Origin: Pseudomonas sp. DG56-2
GTDB taxonomy: Bacteria; Pseudomonadota; Gammaproteobacteria; Pseudomonadales; Pseudomonadaceae
Assembly (NCBI RefSeq): GCF_004803755.1
Contig: NZ_CP032311.1
Location: forward strand, 3,798,501-3,862,500
Length of the DNA: 64,000 nucleotides
Reading direction: 5' to 3'
Both the position numbers and the translations under genes were made by a program. Within the stretch, counting starts at the first letter, position 1. The number at the start of each line of letters is the position of its first letter. Below, in pieces: positions 21,195 to 29,806 of this stretch. The notes under the pieces are model-generated. The model saw nothing but the letters and a program-made list of their open reading frames with translations. It made no database searches and had not been told where the DNA came from.

Positions 21195-23276
21195 ATGCGC
21201 CCCGCTTTACTCTCCCCCTCCTCCCTTGGTGTGCTCGGGTTGTTCGTTGCAATAAATCCGGCACTGGAGGCTGCCCCTCTGGAATTGGGACAGGTGCTGA
21301 TCGAAGACCGACAGCAGAACGAATTGGAAGCAGCCCAAGAGCGCTTGCGCCAAGTACCAGGCGCAACGAACCTGGTGGACATGCAACAAGTAGAGCAAGG
21401 TCGGGTGGCTAGCAACGAGGATGTCCTTGCCTATCAACCGGGCGTGTTTGCCCAGTCGGCTGGCAACGATGGCGTCAAACTGTCGATTCGCGGATCGGGC
21501 ATCAACCGCGCGCCGGGCAGCCATGGCTCGGGCGTCTACGTGATGTTCGACGGTTTGCCGTTGACCGGCCCCGGTGGTACCCCTTATGAATTGTTCGAGC
21601 CGCTCTGGCTGAGCCGTGCCGAAGTGCTGCGTGGCGCCAACGGCTTCGACCGCGGTGCCCTGGCACTGGGCGGCGCCATCGACTACGTCACCCACACTGG
21701 CCATGATGCGGCGCCGTTGCAGGTGCGTTACGAAATCGGCAGCCGCGGCTATGCCAAGCGCCAGATAAGTTCGGGACAGGTGCTGGGGGATCTGGACTAT
21801 TACGTAGCCCTGACCGACTCCGAGTACGATGGTTATCAGCAACACAGCAGCGGCAGCAGCAAAGGCATCGCCGCCAATGTCGGTTATCGCTTCAATCCGA
21901 ATTTGGAAACCCGCTTCTACCTGCGTTACCGGGAAACCGAGAACGACCTGGCTGGTCGCCTCACCAAAGCGCAGATCAAGCACGATCCGCGAGCCGCCAA
22001 CCCACTCTACCTGAGCCGTGATGCCAGCCGTCCGCAGCCAGGCAGTACCTGGCTGGGGAACAAGACAACGTTTTTTCTCGACGGAGATTCTCGTCTGGAA
22101 ACCGGACTGGTCTACCACGATTATCCTATGGACCTGCGTGAGGGGCCCAATCGGCTGAAAGTGGCCTACTCCGACGTCAGTGGGACCTTGAACTACTTCC
22201 GTCGCGACACCCTGTTCAACCACGAAAGCAAAACCACCCTTGGTTGGCGCACCACCAAACACCTACCTAACAGCGGTGCCTCCGAGTTCGTTCGTGTACC
22301 AGCTACCCTAGCCGTCGGCACCCGCACACGCGATTTCAGCTACCAAGGCTCTGACAGCGTCGTGCATGTCGGCAACGAGCTGGAGTTGGCCCCCGACTTA
22401 TGGCTAACCAGCGGGCTGGCGATGATTTATACCCGACGTGAAAGTGCGGTGACTTACCCGGAAAATGGTGGAAAGGTAAGCCAGCATGACTGGGATTACG
22501 CGCCGCGCCTGGGCCTGCGCTATGACCTGAACCCAGGTTTGCAGCTATTCGGCAACCTTAGTCGCTCGGTTGAGCCACCTCATCCATGGGCATTGATCTG
22601 GAGTTCGCCGCGGGTCAATGGTCTGCAAACCCAGCCCATCGAAATGCAAAACCAGACAGCGACAACGCTGGAGCTTGGTGCCCGAGGAGACTCGAGTTTC
22701 GGTCGATGGGACCTGGCTTGGTACTACTCGCACGTACGTCACGAACTGCTGGCGGTCGAGATCGTACCCGGCCTGCCCGCAGCCGAGTTCAACGCCAGCC
22801 CGACCGTGCACCAAGGTGTTGAAGCCGGCCTCGACAGCCTGCTCTGGGAGCGCGGCGGGGTTGGCAAGCTTTCCCTGCGCCAGGCCTATACCTTCAGCGA
22901 TTTCCACTACCGCGACGACGACGTTTTCGGCGATAACCGCCTGCCCGGCATCCCGATGCACTATTACCAAGCCGAATTACGTTTCGATTTGCCGAGCGGG
23001 TTGTACGCCGGGATCAATACCCAGATGGCTTCCAAGGTGCAGGTCGATTACGCCAACAGCTACCCAACTGATGCCTACGCCCTGCTCGGCGCAACCCTGG
23101 GTTACAACTCCCCCAAGCAGGACTGGCAGACGTGGCTCGACCTGCGCAACCTGACCAACAAGCGTTATGCCGCCACGGTGACTCCCGGCTATAACGACAA
23201 CGGCAAGGACATTCCCCATTCGACGCCTGGCGAAGGCTTTGGCGTCTACGCTGGAGTGTCTTACAGCTTCCGTTAA
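21195..23276 (+). CDS. TonB-dependent outer-membrane receptor
   Basis: This 693-aa protein has a signal peptide (to about residue 30), a plug domain ('DVLAYQPGVFAQS', 'LSIRGSGINR', 'RGANGFDRGALALGGAIDYVT') and a 22-strand type barrel ending in 'GVYAGVSYSFR' with a C-terminal aromatic-Arg. It has no N-terminal STN signalling domain and no sigma/anti-sigma pair beside it. GGAG 8 nt upstream selects ATG 21195 over 21162. The substrate is not determinable from sequence; it may be a ferric siderophore or another metal chelate. It converges with the AI-2E-family gene, and the two stop codons overlap by 2 bp. Confidence 0.92.
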   Translation: MRPALLSPSSLGVLGLFVAINPALEAAPLELGQVLIEDRQQNELEAAQERLRQVPGATNLVDMQQVEQGRVASNEDVLAYQPGVFAQSAGNDGVKLSIRGSGINRAPGSHGSGVYVMFDGLPLTGPGGTPYELFEPLWLSRAEVLRGANGFDRGALALGGAIDYVTHTGHDAAPLQVRYEIGSRGYAKRQISSGQVLGDLDYYVALTDSEYDGYQQHSSGSSKGIAANVGYRFNPNLETRFYLRYRETENDLAGRLTKAQIKHDPRAANPLYLSRDASRPQPGSTWLGNKTTFFLDGDSRLETGLVYHDYPMDLREGPNRLKVAYSDVSGTLNYFRRDTLFNHESKTTLGWRTTKHLPNSGASEFVRVPATLAVGTRTRDFSYQGSDSVVHVGNELELAPDLWLTSGLAMIYTRRESAVTYPENGGKVSQHDWDYAPRLGLRYDLNPGLQLFGNLSRSVEPPHPWALIWSSPRVNGLQTQPIEMQNQTATTLELGARGDSSFGRWDLAWYYSHVRHELLAVEIVPGLPAAEFNASPTVHQGVEAGLDSLLWERGGVGKLSLRQAYTFSDFHYRDDDVFGDNRLPGIPMHYYQAELRFDLPSGLYAGINTQMASKVQVDYANSYPTDAYALLGATLGYNSPKQDWQTWLDLRNLTNKRYAATVTPGYNDNGKDIPHSTPGEGFGVYAGVSYSFR

Positions 23277-24337
23277 CTGGGCAGTTGCACCTGGGGTTTG
23301 GTCGAGACAAAGATCCCCCAACTGGACATGAACAGCGCGGCGATCAACGGGCCGATGACAAAGCCGTTGAGCCCGAATACCGCCAGCCCTCCGAGAGTGG
23401 AAACGAGGATCAGGTAATCGGGCATTTTGGTGTCCTTGCCCACCAGCATGGGCCGCAGCAGGTTGTCGACCAGACCGATCACAAATATGCCAAACGCCGC
23501 CAGCACCGCCCCCTGCCATATCGCGCCGGTGGCCACGAAGTAGATCGCCACGGGCGCCCAGACGATCCCTGCGCCGACGGCCGGAAGTAGCGACAGGAAA
23601 GCCATCAGCACTCCCCAGACCAACGCGCTGGGGATGTCCAGGATCCAGAAAATGATTCCGCCAAGGGCGCCCTGGGTCACCGCCACCAGCAGGTTGCCTT
23701 TGACCGTGGCCCGTACCACCCGGTTGAACTTGAGTTGCAGACGGCGCTTTTGCTGCTCGGCCAAAGGTAACGCGGTGCGTATTTTGCGTACCAACTCAGC
23801 ACCGTCACGCAAGAAGAAGAACAGCAAATAGAGCATCACGCCAAAGCTGACCAGAAACTCGAATGTACCTTGGCCAAAGCTGAACGCCTGAGAAGCAAAG
23901 AACTGACTGCCCTGTAAAGCGCCATTGGCAATCTTGTCCCGCAAACCGTCCAGGTCCCCCATGCCCATGCGCTCCAGACCGTTTTGCGCGAATGCCGGAA
24001 GGATGTCCTTGAAGCGCTCAATGTAGCCGGCCAGGTCCAACTGGCCCGTTTCGATATTCTTGTACAGCGCAGCCCCTTCCTGGACCAGCAACATACTGAT
24101 GATGATCACCGGGAGAATGGCGATCACCAGGCAGATCAACAACGTCAAGCCGGCGGCCAAGTTGCGTCGCCAGTCCAGGCGTGCCAACAAGCGCCGCTGT
24201 AGCGGCGCAAAGACGATGCCGAGGATCACTGCCCAGAAAGCCGCACCGTAGTAAGGTAGCAGGATCCAGATGAAGGCAATCGTGACCAGGGCCAATAGCA
24301 TGTGCAGGGCCCTGTGCTGCAGGTTGGTTTCGTTCAT
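23273..24337 (-). CDS. AI-2E family transporter (PerM/YdiK type)
   Basis: This 354-aa inner-membrane protein has about eight helices and family features such as 'PYYGAAFWAVILGIVFAPL' near residue 30 and 'GVLMAFLSLLPAVGAGIVW' near 240, followed by 'KMPDYLILVSTLGGLAVFG'. Members export AI-2 or act as Na+/H+ antiporters or unknown permeases; the substrate here is unknown. The frame is open to 24406, but GGAG with 5 nt spacing fits ATG 24335-24337. It is the third gene of a likely operon fnr-ORF-permease. Confidence 0.88.
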   Translation of the reverse strand: MNETNLQHRALHMLLALVTIAFIWILLPYYGAAFWAVILGIVFAPLQRRLLARLDWRRNLAAGLTLLICLVIAILPVIIISMLLVQEGAALYKNIETGQLDLAGYIERFKDILPAFAQNGLERMGMGDLDGLRDKIANGALQGSQFFASQAFSFGQGTFEFLVSFGVMLYLLFFFLRDGAELVRKIRTALPLAEQQKRRLQLKFNRVVRATVKGNLLVAVTQGALGGIIFWILDIPSALVWGVLMAFLSLLPAVGAGIVWAPVAIYFVATGAIWQGAVLAAFGIFVIGLVDNLLRPMLVGKDTKMPDYLILVSTLGGLAVFGLNGFVIGPLIAALFMSSWGIFVSTKPQVQLPS

Positions 24338-24393
24338 ATGCGCTCCGTTGCCGTTCACAACGTTAGTGCATGGCGCGGCGGCAAAAGTGCCGT

Positions 24394-24825
24394 TCACCCA
24401 GAACAATTAACCTCTTCAGAGGCCGGTGTGCCTGCCAGGACCTGCGCGTGCCCCGCGTGCCAGTTGTCCATGGTTCGGCCCATTTTCACATCGCTGTCCC
24501 AGATAAAGTTGGCCTTTAGCTCGATGTGCACGTAATCCTCTTTTATCCTGCCGGCTGACGCAGCAGGGTTGCCGCTGGCAGGGAGTTGCCAGGCTCGCTG
24601 GTCAGCCGAGGTGCTCCAGGTGATGGGGCTCGATAGCGCCAGGTTGGCGAATGTAAAAGTGCAATCGCTGGCGTCTGCCCCAGTTTGCGCCTTCCAGTTC
24701 CAGCGGTACGTGCTATCCACGTCCAGGCCTTCGTTCAATGTGTACTGAGTGCGAAAACCCGGATGTGCATCGACAAGTTTTGCCACTGCGATGGACCAAG
24801 GTCCATGCGAGAGAATCAAAGTCAT
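24394..24825 (-). CDS. Unrecognised 143-aa protein in the fnr operon
   Basis: I do not recognise this family. The protein has no signal peptide or membrane segment. It is Trp-rich for its size (HGPW, RWNW, ITW, RAW, FIW, DNW), with beta-strand-like alternation, which suggests a compact beta-sandwich fold. It has a good ribosome site (TAAGGA, 6 nt before ATG 24823-24825). It begins 9 bp after the FNR-type gene and ends 56 bp before the permease, so co-expression and control by oxygen state are likely but unproven. Confidence 0.65.
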   Translation of the reverse strand: MTLILSHGPWSIAVAKLVDAHPGFRTQYTLNEGLDVDSTYRWNWKAQTGADASDCTFTFANLALSSPITWSTSADQRAWQLPASGNPAASAGRIKEDYVHIELKANFIWDSDVKMGRTMDNWHAGHAQVLAGTPASEEVNCSG

Positions 24826-24834
24826 TGATATTCC

Positions 24835-25581
24835 TTAACGCAGACTGCAAGCCGACATTGAGCCATCGGCCAGAAGAAAGAGCTGTTCAGGTTCGAGAAT
24901 GTGCACATCCTTGCCTTCGACCTTGATCAGGCCATTTTGCTGGAGGCGAGTGAACACACGAGATACGGTCTCTCCGGCCAGTCCCAGGTAGTTGCCGATT
25001 TCGTTGCGCGAAATACTCAAATGCAACCGGTTGGCCGCATAGTCAAGGGCGCGAAAACGGGCCGCCAGATTAACCAGCAAGGTCACCACTCGCGCATCGG
25101 CGGCCTTTTTGGAAAGCAGGCGCGTCATTTGCTGGGTATCGCGGATTTCACGGCTCATCGCCCGCATCAGATGTCGGCGCAGTTGCGGTAGCCGCGTCAA
25201 CAATTGGTCGAGTGGCCCGAAAGGCAGTTCACAAACGTAGGTTTCCTCAAGCGCCTGGACTGAAACCAGATAGGCTTGTGCGTCCACGCCAGACAAACCA
25301 ATCAGCTCACCGGGCAAATGAACGCCGACAATTTTCTCCTCACCGGTTTCACTCAGGCTGATGGATTTCATTGCGCCTGAACGAATCGTGTAGATCGAAT
25401 TGAAGCTGTCTCCTTGGCGAAACAGAAAGTCGTCTTTCTTCAATGGCCGGCCGTGCCTGACCAGATCATCCAGGGTGTCGACTTCTTCGTGGCTCACAGA
25501 GCCTGCCAGGCATAGCGACGCCAGGCTGCAGGTCTTGCAACTGGCCTGGCGATGAGCATGCAAGCGAACGGCTTCAGACAT
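24835..25581 (-). CDS. FNR/Anr-family oxygen-sensing transcription regulator
   Basis: This 248-aa protein is a close relative of Anr. The N-terminal cluster motif has Cys15, Cys18 and Cys24, and the fourth ligand is Cys117 ('TYVCELPF'), so a [4Fe-4S] oxygen sensor is expected. A CRP-like beta-barrel is followed by the helix-turn-helix with Glu204, Ser207 and Arg208 (ETVSR), the residues that read TTGAT in FNR. No hemN gene is adjacent, so this may be one of the extra FNR paralogues found in P. putida rather than the main Anr. GGGGG 7 nt upstream marks the start. It is divergent from trhP. Confidence 0.92.
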   Translation of the reverse strand: MSEAVRLHAHRQASCKTCSLASLCLAGSVSHEEVDTLDDLVRHGRPLKKDDFLFRQGDSFNSIYTIRSGAMKSISLSETGEEKIVGVHLPGELIGLSGVDAQAYLVSVQALEETYVCELPFGPLDQLLTRLPQLRRHLMRAMSREIRDTQQMTRLLSKKAADARVVTLLVNLAARFRALDYAANRLHLSISRNEIGNYLGLAGETVSRVFTRLQQNGLIKVEGKDVHILEPEQLFLLADGSMSACSLR

Positions 25582-25600
25582 TTATTGGCCCCCAATGAGA

Positions 25601-25619
25601 TAGCACACTTTGTGCGCTA
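25601..25619. promoter_or_regulatory. 19-bp imperfect palindrome before the fnr-type gene
   Basis: TAGCACACTTTGTGCGCTA has 9-bp arms that match at 7 of 9 positions around a central T. It lies 20-38 bp upstream of the fnr start codon, between the promoter candidate and the ribosome site, where a repressor or a structured leader would act. It does not match the FNR consensus. Confidence 0.45.
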
Positions 25620-25831
25620 GATAATTGTCCCGCGGGCCGATTTCAAATCCTTATCAAGAATCTTTATTTGATGTCAAAGCATTGATTTCATTGAGTTATT
25701 GATGCGAAGACGTTGCATATGGCCGAGGTATGCAATCACCGCTGTGTAGCCGATTCCGGCGCTTTCTATCACCGTCGGACAGGGCCCGACCCCCACCACT
25801 GATCCAGCCCTGCGCAGCACCCAAAGCGCCC

Positions 25832-25845
25832 TTGATACAGATCAA
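25832..25845. promoter_or_regulatory. Perfect FNR/Anr box upstream of trhP
   Basis: TTGATACAGATCAA is an exact TTGAT-N4-ATCAA. Its centre is 41.5 bp before a predicted start at about 25880, and TAGCAT at 25868-25873 sits exactly where the -10 should be. This is the geometry of a class II FNR-activated promoter. Confidence 0.85.
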
Positions 25846-25898
25846 TGTCTTGAAGCGATGTTGCCGATAGCATTCCCGCCTTTCGCCGCGATCCGACC

Positions 25899-27218
25899 AT
25901 GACCCTGCCCGCCAAACCTGAATTGCTCGCCCCTGCCGGCACCCTGAAGAACATGCGCTACGCCTTCGCCTATGGCGCCGACGCGGTGTACGCAGGCCAG
26001 CCGCGCTACAGCCTGCGAGTGCGCAACAACGAGTTCGACCACGCTAACCTGGCCTTGGGTATCAAAGAAGCTCAAGCCCAGGGCAAGCGCTTCTACGTAG
26101 TGGTCAACATTGCACCTCATAACGCCAAGCTCAAGACCTTCCTCAAAGACCTCGCACCGGTCATCGAGATGGCCCCGGATGCTTTGATCATGTCCGACCC
26201 CGGCCTGATCATGCTGGTGCGCCAGCACTTCCCGCAGATGCCGATTCATTTGTCGGTGCAAGCCAACACCGTGAACTGGGCCAGCGTCGAATTCTGGCGC
26301 AGCCAGGGACTTACCCGGGTGATTCTTTCGCGTGAACTGTCGCTGGAAGAAATAGAGGAGATTCGTCAGCAGGTGCCGGCGATGGAGCTGGAGGTTTTCG
26401 TCCACGGCGCGCTCTGCATGGCCTACTCCGGCCGCTGTTTGTTATCGGGCTACCTTAACCGCCGCGATGCCAACCAGGGCAGTTGCACCAACGCCTGCCG
26501 CTGGAAATACAGCGCCACGCCGGCCACTGAAGATGCCAGCGGCGACATCGTTCGCGAAGTGCAACCGACCCTGGGTGTGGGCGCACCGACCGAGCAGGTG
26601 TTTCTGCTTCAGGAAAGCAATCGTCCAGACGAAGACATGCCCGCGTTCGAGGATGAGCACGGCACTTACATCATGAACGCCAAGGACCTGCGCGCGGTAC
26701 AGCACGTCGAACGGCTGACCCGCATGGGTGTGCACTCGCTGAAAATCGAAGGCCGGACCAAGTCGCACTTTTATTGCGCCCGCACCACCCAGGCCTATCG
26801 CCAGGCTATCGATGATGCCGTGGAAGGTCGGGAGTTCGACCGCAGCTTGATGCTCAACCTCGAGTCATTGGCACAGCGCGGTTACACCGAAGGTTTCCTG
26901 CGCCGTCACGTGCATGATGAGTATCAGAACTACCAACGTGGCAACTCGGTTTCCGATCGCCAGCAATTTGTTGGCGAACTGACGGGTGAGCGCGTCGATG
27001 GTTTGGCAGAAGTACGGGTCAAGAACCGCTTTGCCCTGGGTGATCACTTGGAGTTGATGACACCGCGGGGCAACTATCACTTCGACCTCCATCAACTGCG
27101 CGACCGCCAGGGCGCAGCGATCGACGTGGCACCAGGTGATGGACACACGGTCTACCTGCCGATTCCCGAACAGGTCGAGCTGGAGTTTGGGTTGCTGTTG
27201 CGCGAATTGGTGCAGTAA
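25899..27218 (+). CDS. trhP: U32-family tRNA hydroxylation protein TrhP (YegQ)
   Basis: This 439-aa protein is very close to E. coli YegQ/TrhP, which takes part in forming 5-hydroxyuridine at the wobble position of certain tRNAs, using prephenate. Hallmarks are 'ELLAPAGTLKNMRYAFAYG' at the N-terminus, the Cys motif 'HGALCMAYSGRCLLSGY', 'GSCTNACRW', and 'FEDEHGTYIMNAKDLRA'. The Cys residues suggest an iron-sulfur cluster, as in its relatives UbiU/UbiV and RlhA. It is the only gene behind the FNR box, which predicts higher expression at low oxygen. It converges with pvdQ. Confidence 0.93.
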   Translation: MTLPAKPELLAPAGTLKNMRYAFAYGADAVYAGQPRYSLRVRNNEFDHANLALGIKEAQAQGKRFYVVVNIAPHNAKLKTFLKDLAPVIEMAPDALIMSDPGLIMLVRQHFPQMPIHLSVQANTVNWASVEFWRSQGLTRVILSRELSLEEIEEIRQQVPAMELEVFVHGALCMAYSGRCLLSGYLNRRDANQGSCTNACRWKYSATPATEDASGDIVREVQPTLGVGAPTEQVFLLQESNRPDEDMPAFEDEHGTYIMNAKDLRAVQHVERLTRMGVHSLKIEGRTKSHFYCARTTQAYRQAIDDAVEGREFDRSLMLNLESLAQRGYTEGFLRRHVHDEYQNYQRGNSVSDRQQFVGELTGERVDGLAEVRVKNRFALGDHLELMTPRGNYHFDLHQLRDRQGAAIDVAPGDGHTVYLPIPEQVELEFGLLLRELVQ

Positions 27219-27225
27219 CTGCCGC

Positions 27226-27263
27226 ACCGCCATTGCGGGGCGCGTTTCGACGCGCCCGGCGGT
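27226..27263. terminator. Extended UUCG-capped hairpin between trhP and pvdQ
   Basis: An inner stem GGGCGCGT (27238-27245) / ACGCGCCC (27250-27257) is closed by a TTCG tetraloop, and an outer stem ACCGCC (27226-27231) / GGCGGT (27258-27263) extends it. The genes on both sides converge on it. There is no T-run on either strand. Confidence 0.6.
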
Positions 27264-27274
27264 ACGAAACTCAA

Positions 27275-29596
27275 TCAAGGCGCAGTTTTTGCCAGTACCG
27301 CAGGCTCCGCCTCTCTGATTACCTGCAAACGATACTGCGGGTCAGCCTTGATCTGTTCCTCGGTAAAAGGCAGCACATGCCATTGCTTGGCCGAAAAGGC
27401 ACGGGTCTGGTCACTGGCGTGTGGCGAGCTTGCTTCGCTGGACTCGGAAAACGCCAGCACACCCAGTGCCTGCGGGCCTTTCACATCAAAGGTCACCAGT
27501 TGCAAGTAACTGGTGCCACTGACCACCAGACGCTTGCCCGGCGCTGTCGGCACACTCTGGATTGCGTTGTACACCCCCAAGCTTGCCGGCCCACCATGGA
27601 TCGGCGTGCCATCAGCGGCTTGCTGAATCTGTCCCCAACGCGCATCGGCAGCAAGGCCGGCACGCTCCACCTCCGCCAGCGACGCGAGCGCCGCATCGTT
27701 CAACGCGCGTGCCACGTCGGCACGCTCGACAGCCAAGCCACGTGGGGTGTGCTGGGGGTCAGCTGGATCGAATGTCACGCGCCAGAAGTCTGGATGCTCG
27801 AGCAAGCTCTGCAGAATATTCTGAAAGTGCATCAGGCCCATGCCACTGTCCAGATCAGCACGCAGGTTCCAGGCTTTCAGACTGCTGCACAGTGCAGCCA
27901 ATTGCGACGCTGGCGGTTGCGTTCCACACCACTGCAACATATCCGGCAGCACCAATTCGGCCAGATAGACCTGGTTGTCCATCACCATTTGTTGCAGATC
28001 AGCGCCGGTCAGCTTGTCGTCCCGACTCAATCGCTGCAATGCATAGCGAGTGCGCGGCCCCAGGGGCTGGTCTTCGCGACTGATCAACGGTGAGTAACCA
28101 CGCAAGGGCTGCGCCGGGTTGACCATCCAGGCGGAATCATTGGAGTGCTGGATAAAGTCGTTGCGGCTCAGGCTTGGCTGAAGCTGCGCAGGAAAGATAC
28201 CCGCCTGTGCTGCACGCGCATCAACCTTCCAGTTACAGTCGCTGCGCGAGCCATCGAGCACAATCATGCCCTGCCCGGCAGCCGGGTCACTGCACTGCGT
28301 CAGCAACGCAGCATCGACAAAGGGCACCACCGATTGATTGAGATACAAAGTCTGCCCCTTGGCATCCACAGCCAAGGTGTTGACCCATGGAATACCCTGC
28401 AGGTGCTGAACCGAGTCCTGCAGCGCCTTCAGGCTCTGTGCCTGGTTCATGCTGTACCACTGCTGCAGAACCCGGGTATTTTCCAGGTTCGCATCGCGCA
28501 GGCTGAACGCATGTTGCTTGCTCCAATCCAGCCGGCCAGGCCATTGCACGACCGGGCCAAACACCGAACTGTAGACATCTCGGTTGACCGCAGTGAGCTT
28601 GCCGTCCTCGCCCTTGACCATCACCGTCAGACGCTGACGACTCAGGGGTAAGGACTTGCTATCAAGCATGTAACGGGTGGCATCCTTGGGATCGAGTTCG
28701 AGGCGATACACGGTGAAATGGCTGGAGGTGTCCACCGTATGGGTCCAGGCGAGGTGGCGGTTAAAGCCGATGTTGATCAACGGTAACCCGGGTAATGCCG
28801 CGCCCATGACGTCCAGCTTGCCTGGCACAGTCAGTTGCATCTGATAAAAACGCATACCACCGGCCCAGGGGAAATGCGGGTTGGCGAGCAACATGCCGCG
28901 CCCATTGGCAGAGCGCTCGCTGCCCACGGCCACCGCATTGCTACCTCGCTCAAGGGCAAAATTATCCTGACGCGCCTGGGCAACGCCCATGTCCAGGTTC
29001 GTACCCAACTGCCCCACTACACCGGGTGGTGTCGCGCCAGCCAAGGCCTCGGCGAACTGGCCGACGCCGCCTTCAACCAACAGGCGTCGGGTCAACTTGA
29101 CCAGATCCAGGGAGGTGATCGGGCGCAACCATTGCGCCTGCAAGCATTGCGCACCTTGTCCCTTGGCGAGCAGCTCGGCCAGTGCACGGTTGTATCCCTT
29201 GGCATAACCTTCAAGCAAGGCACGCACCTCACTCGATTGCGCCTGCCAGAAGCCGAATACCGCAGAGGGGGTATTGAGCCAGTTGAAAAACAGATCGCTG
29301 CCCAGGTTCTTGCGCTGCTCGAAGGTGACCTGGTCGGGGCCGAAGAAGCGTGAGCGCTCACCGTTGACGGTAACCACCTCGTTGGCCAGCAGGCACAGAT
29401 TGTCTTGCGCATAGGCGTAGCCAATTCCGTACCCCAGCCCCTGTTCATCGTGCGCCAGGATGTGCGGCACCCCAAAGCTGGTACGGCGTATTTCGGCGCT
29501 GGCATCACCTGCGACGACCCGAGCCTGGGAGGTAAAACTGAGGCCGACGAGCAGCCCGGCCAGACAGACGCGTGCCAATGGACGAGGGTTGATCAC
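27275..29596 (-). CDS. pvdQ: Acylase PvdQ (pyoverdine maturation / acyl-homoserine lactone acylase)
   Basis: This 773-aa Ntn-hydrolase precursor matches PvdQ closely. A signal peptide (to about residue 25) is followed by the alpha chain; autoproteolysis is expected before Ser219 in 'ERGSNAVAVG', which becomes the catalytic beta-chain residue 1, and His23-beta is present in 'ANPHFPW'. PvdQ removes the fatty acid from the pyoverdine precursor in the periplasm and can degrade long-chain AHLs. AAGGAG with 5 nt spacing selects GTG 29594-29596 over the longer frame. No other pvd gene lies in the window. No clear PvdS box was found upstream. Confidence 0.92.
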   Translation of the reverse strand: MINPRPLARVCLAGLLVGLSFTSQARVVAGDASAEIRRTSFGVPHILAHDEQGLGYGIGYAYAQDNLCLLANEVVTVNGERSRFFGPDQVTFEQRKNLGSDLFFNWLNTPSAVFGFWQAQSSEVRALLEGYAKGYNRALAELLAKGQGAQCLQAQWLRPITSLDLVKLTRRLLVEGGVGQFAEALAGATPPGVVGQLGTNLDMGVAQARQDNFALERGSNAVAVGSERSANGRGMLLANPHFPWAGGMRFYQMQLTVPGKLDVMGAALPGLPLINIGFNRHLAWTHTVDTSSHFTVYRLELDPKDATRYMLDSKSLPLSRQRLTVMVKGEDGKLTAVNRDVYSSVFGPVVQWPGRLDWSKQHAFSLRDANLENTRVLQQWYSMNQAQSLKALQDSVQHLQGIPWVNTLAVDAKGQTLYLNQSVVPFVDAALLTQCSDPAAGQGMIVLDGSRSDCNWKVDARAAQAGIFPAQLQPSLSRNDFIQHSNDSAWMVNPAQPLRGYSPLISREDQPLGPRTRYALQRLSRDDKLTGADLQQMVMDNQVYLAELVLPDMLQWCGTQPPASQLAALCSSLKAWNLRADLDSGMGLMHFQNILQSLLEHPDFWRVTFDPADPQHTPRGLAVERADVARALNDAALASLAEVERAGLAADARWGQIQQAADGTPIHGGPASLGVYNAIQSVPTAPGKRLVVSGTSYLQLVTFDVKGPQALGVLAFSESSEASSPHASDQTRAFSAKQWHVLPFTEEQIKADPQYRLQVIREAEPAVLAKTAP

Positions 29597-29806
29597 GAAT
29601 ACTCCTTCACAGATCACAACGCGAATGATCCTGATTGAACGAAGCACAGCGAAAAAAATTACGGAAATTAAGCTCGAGAAACGTCTTTACCAAAGCGACT
29701 CAAGTTTTTTTTCGACAGGTACTGCAGTTTTGCGCCGCTCATTCGTCTTATAGGTGTAAGCATCACAAAAACGGTATCTGAACTGGCCATGAAAAGGAGC
29801 GTTCAC

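Larger units (their letters stand above)
25582..25898. promoter_or_regulatory. Divergent promoter region between fnr-type gene and trhP
   Basis: This 317 bp region has no gene. On the minus strand, TTGAAA / 16 nt / TTATCT (within about 25619-25650) is a candidate fnr promoter, followed by a 19-bp imperfect palindrome at 25601-25619. On the plus side is a perfect FNR/Anr box at 25832-25845. The middle (about 25660-25700) is A/T-rich with several partial TTGAT half-sites. Confidence 0.6.

Noticed and set aside
24394..24825. Aegerolysin (RahU-like) identity for the unknown fnr-operon protein
   Set aside because: Size and FNR linkage were suggestive, but the conserved aegerolysin motifs are not present.
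27233..28651. Long plus-strand frames opposite pvdQ
   Set aside because: Composition shadows of pvdQ; no ribosome site and no protein family.
29597..29806. PvdS or Fur box between pvdQ and the PA2384-like gene
   Set aside because: Looked for TAAAT-N16-CGT and for the Fur palindrome on both strands; only poor partial matches were found.
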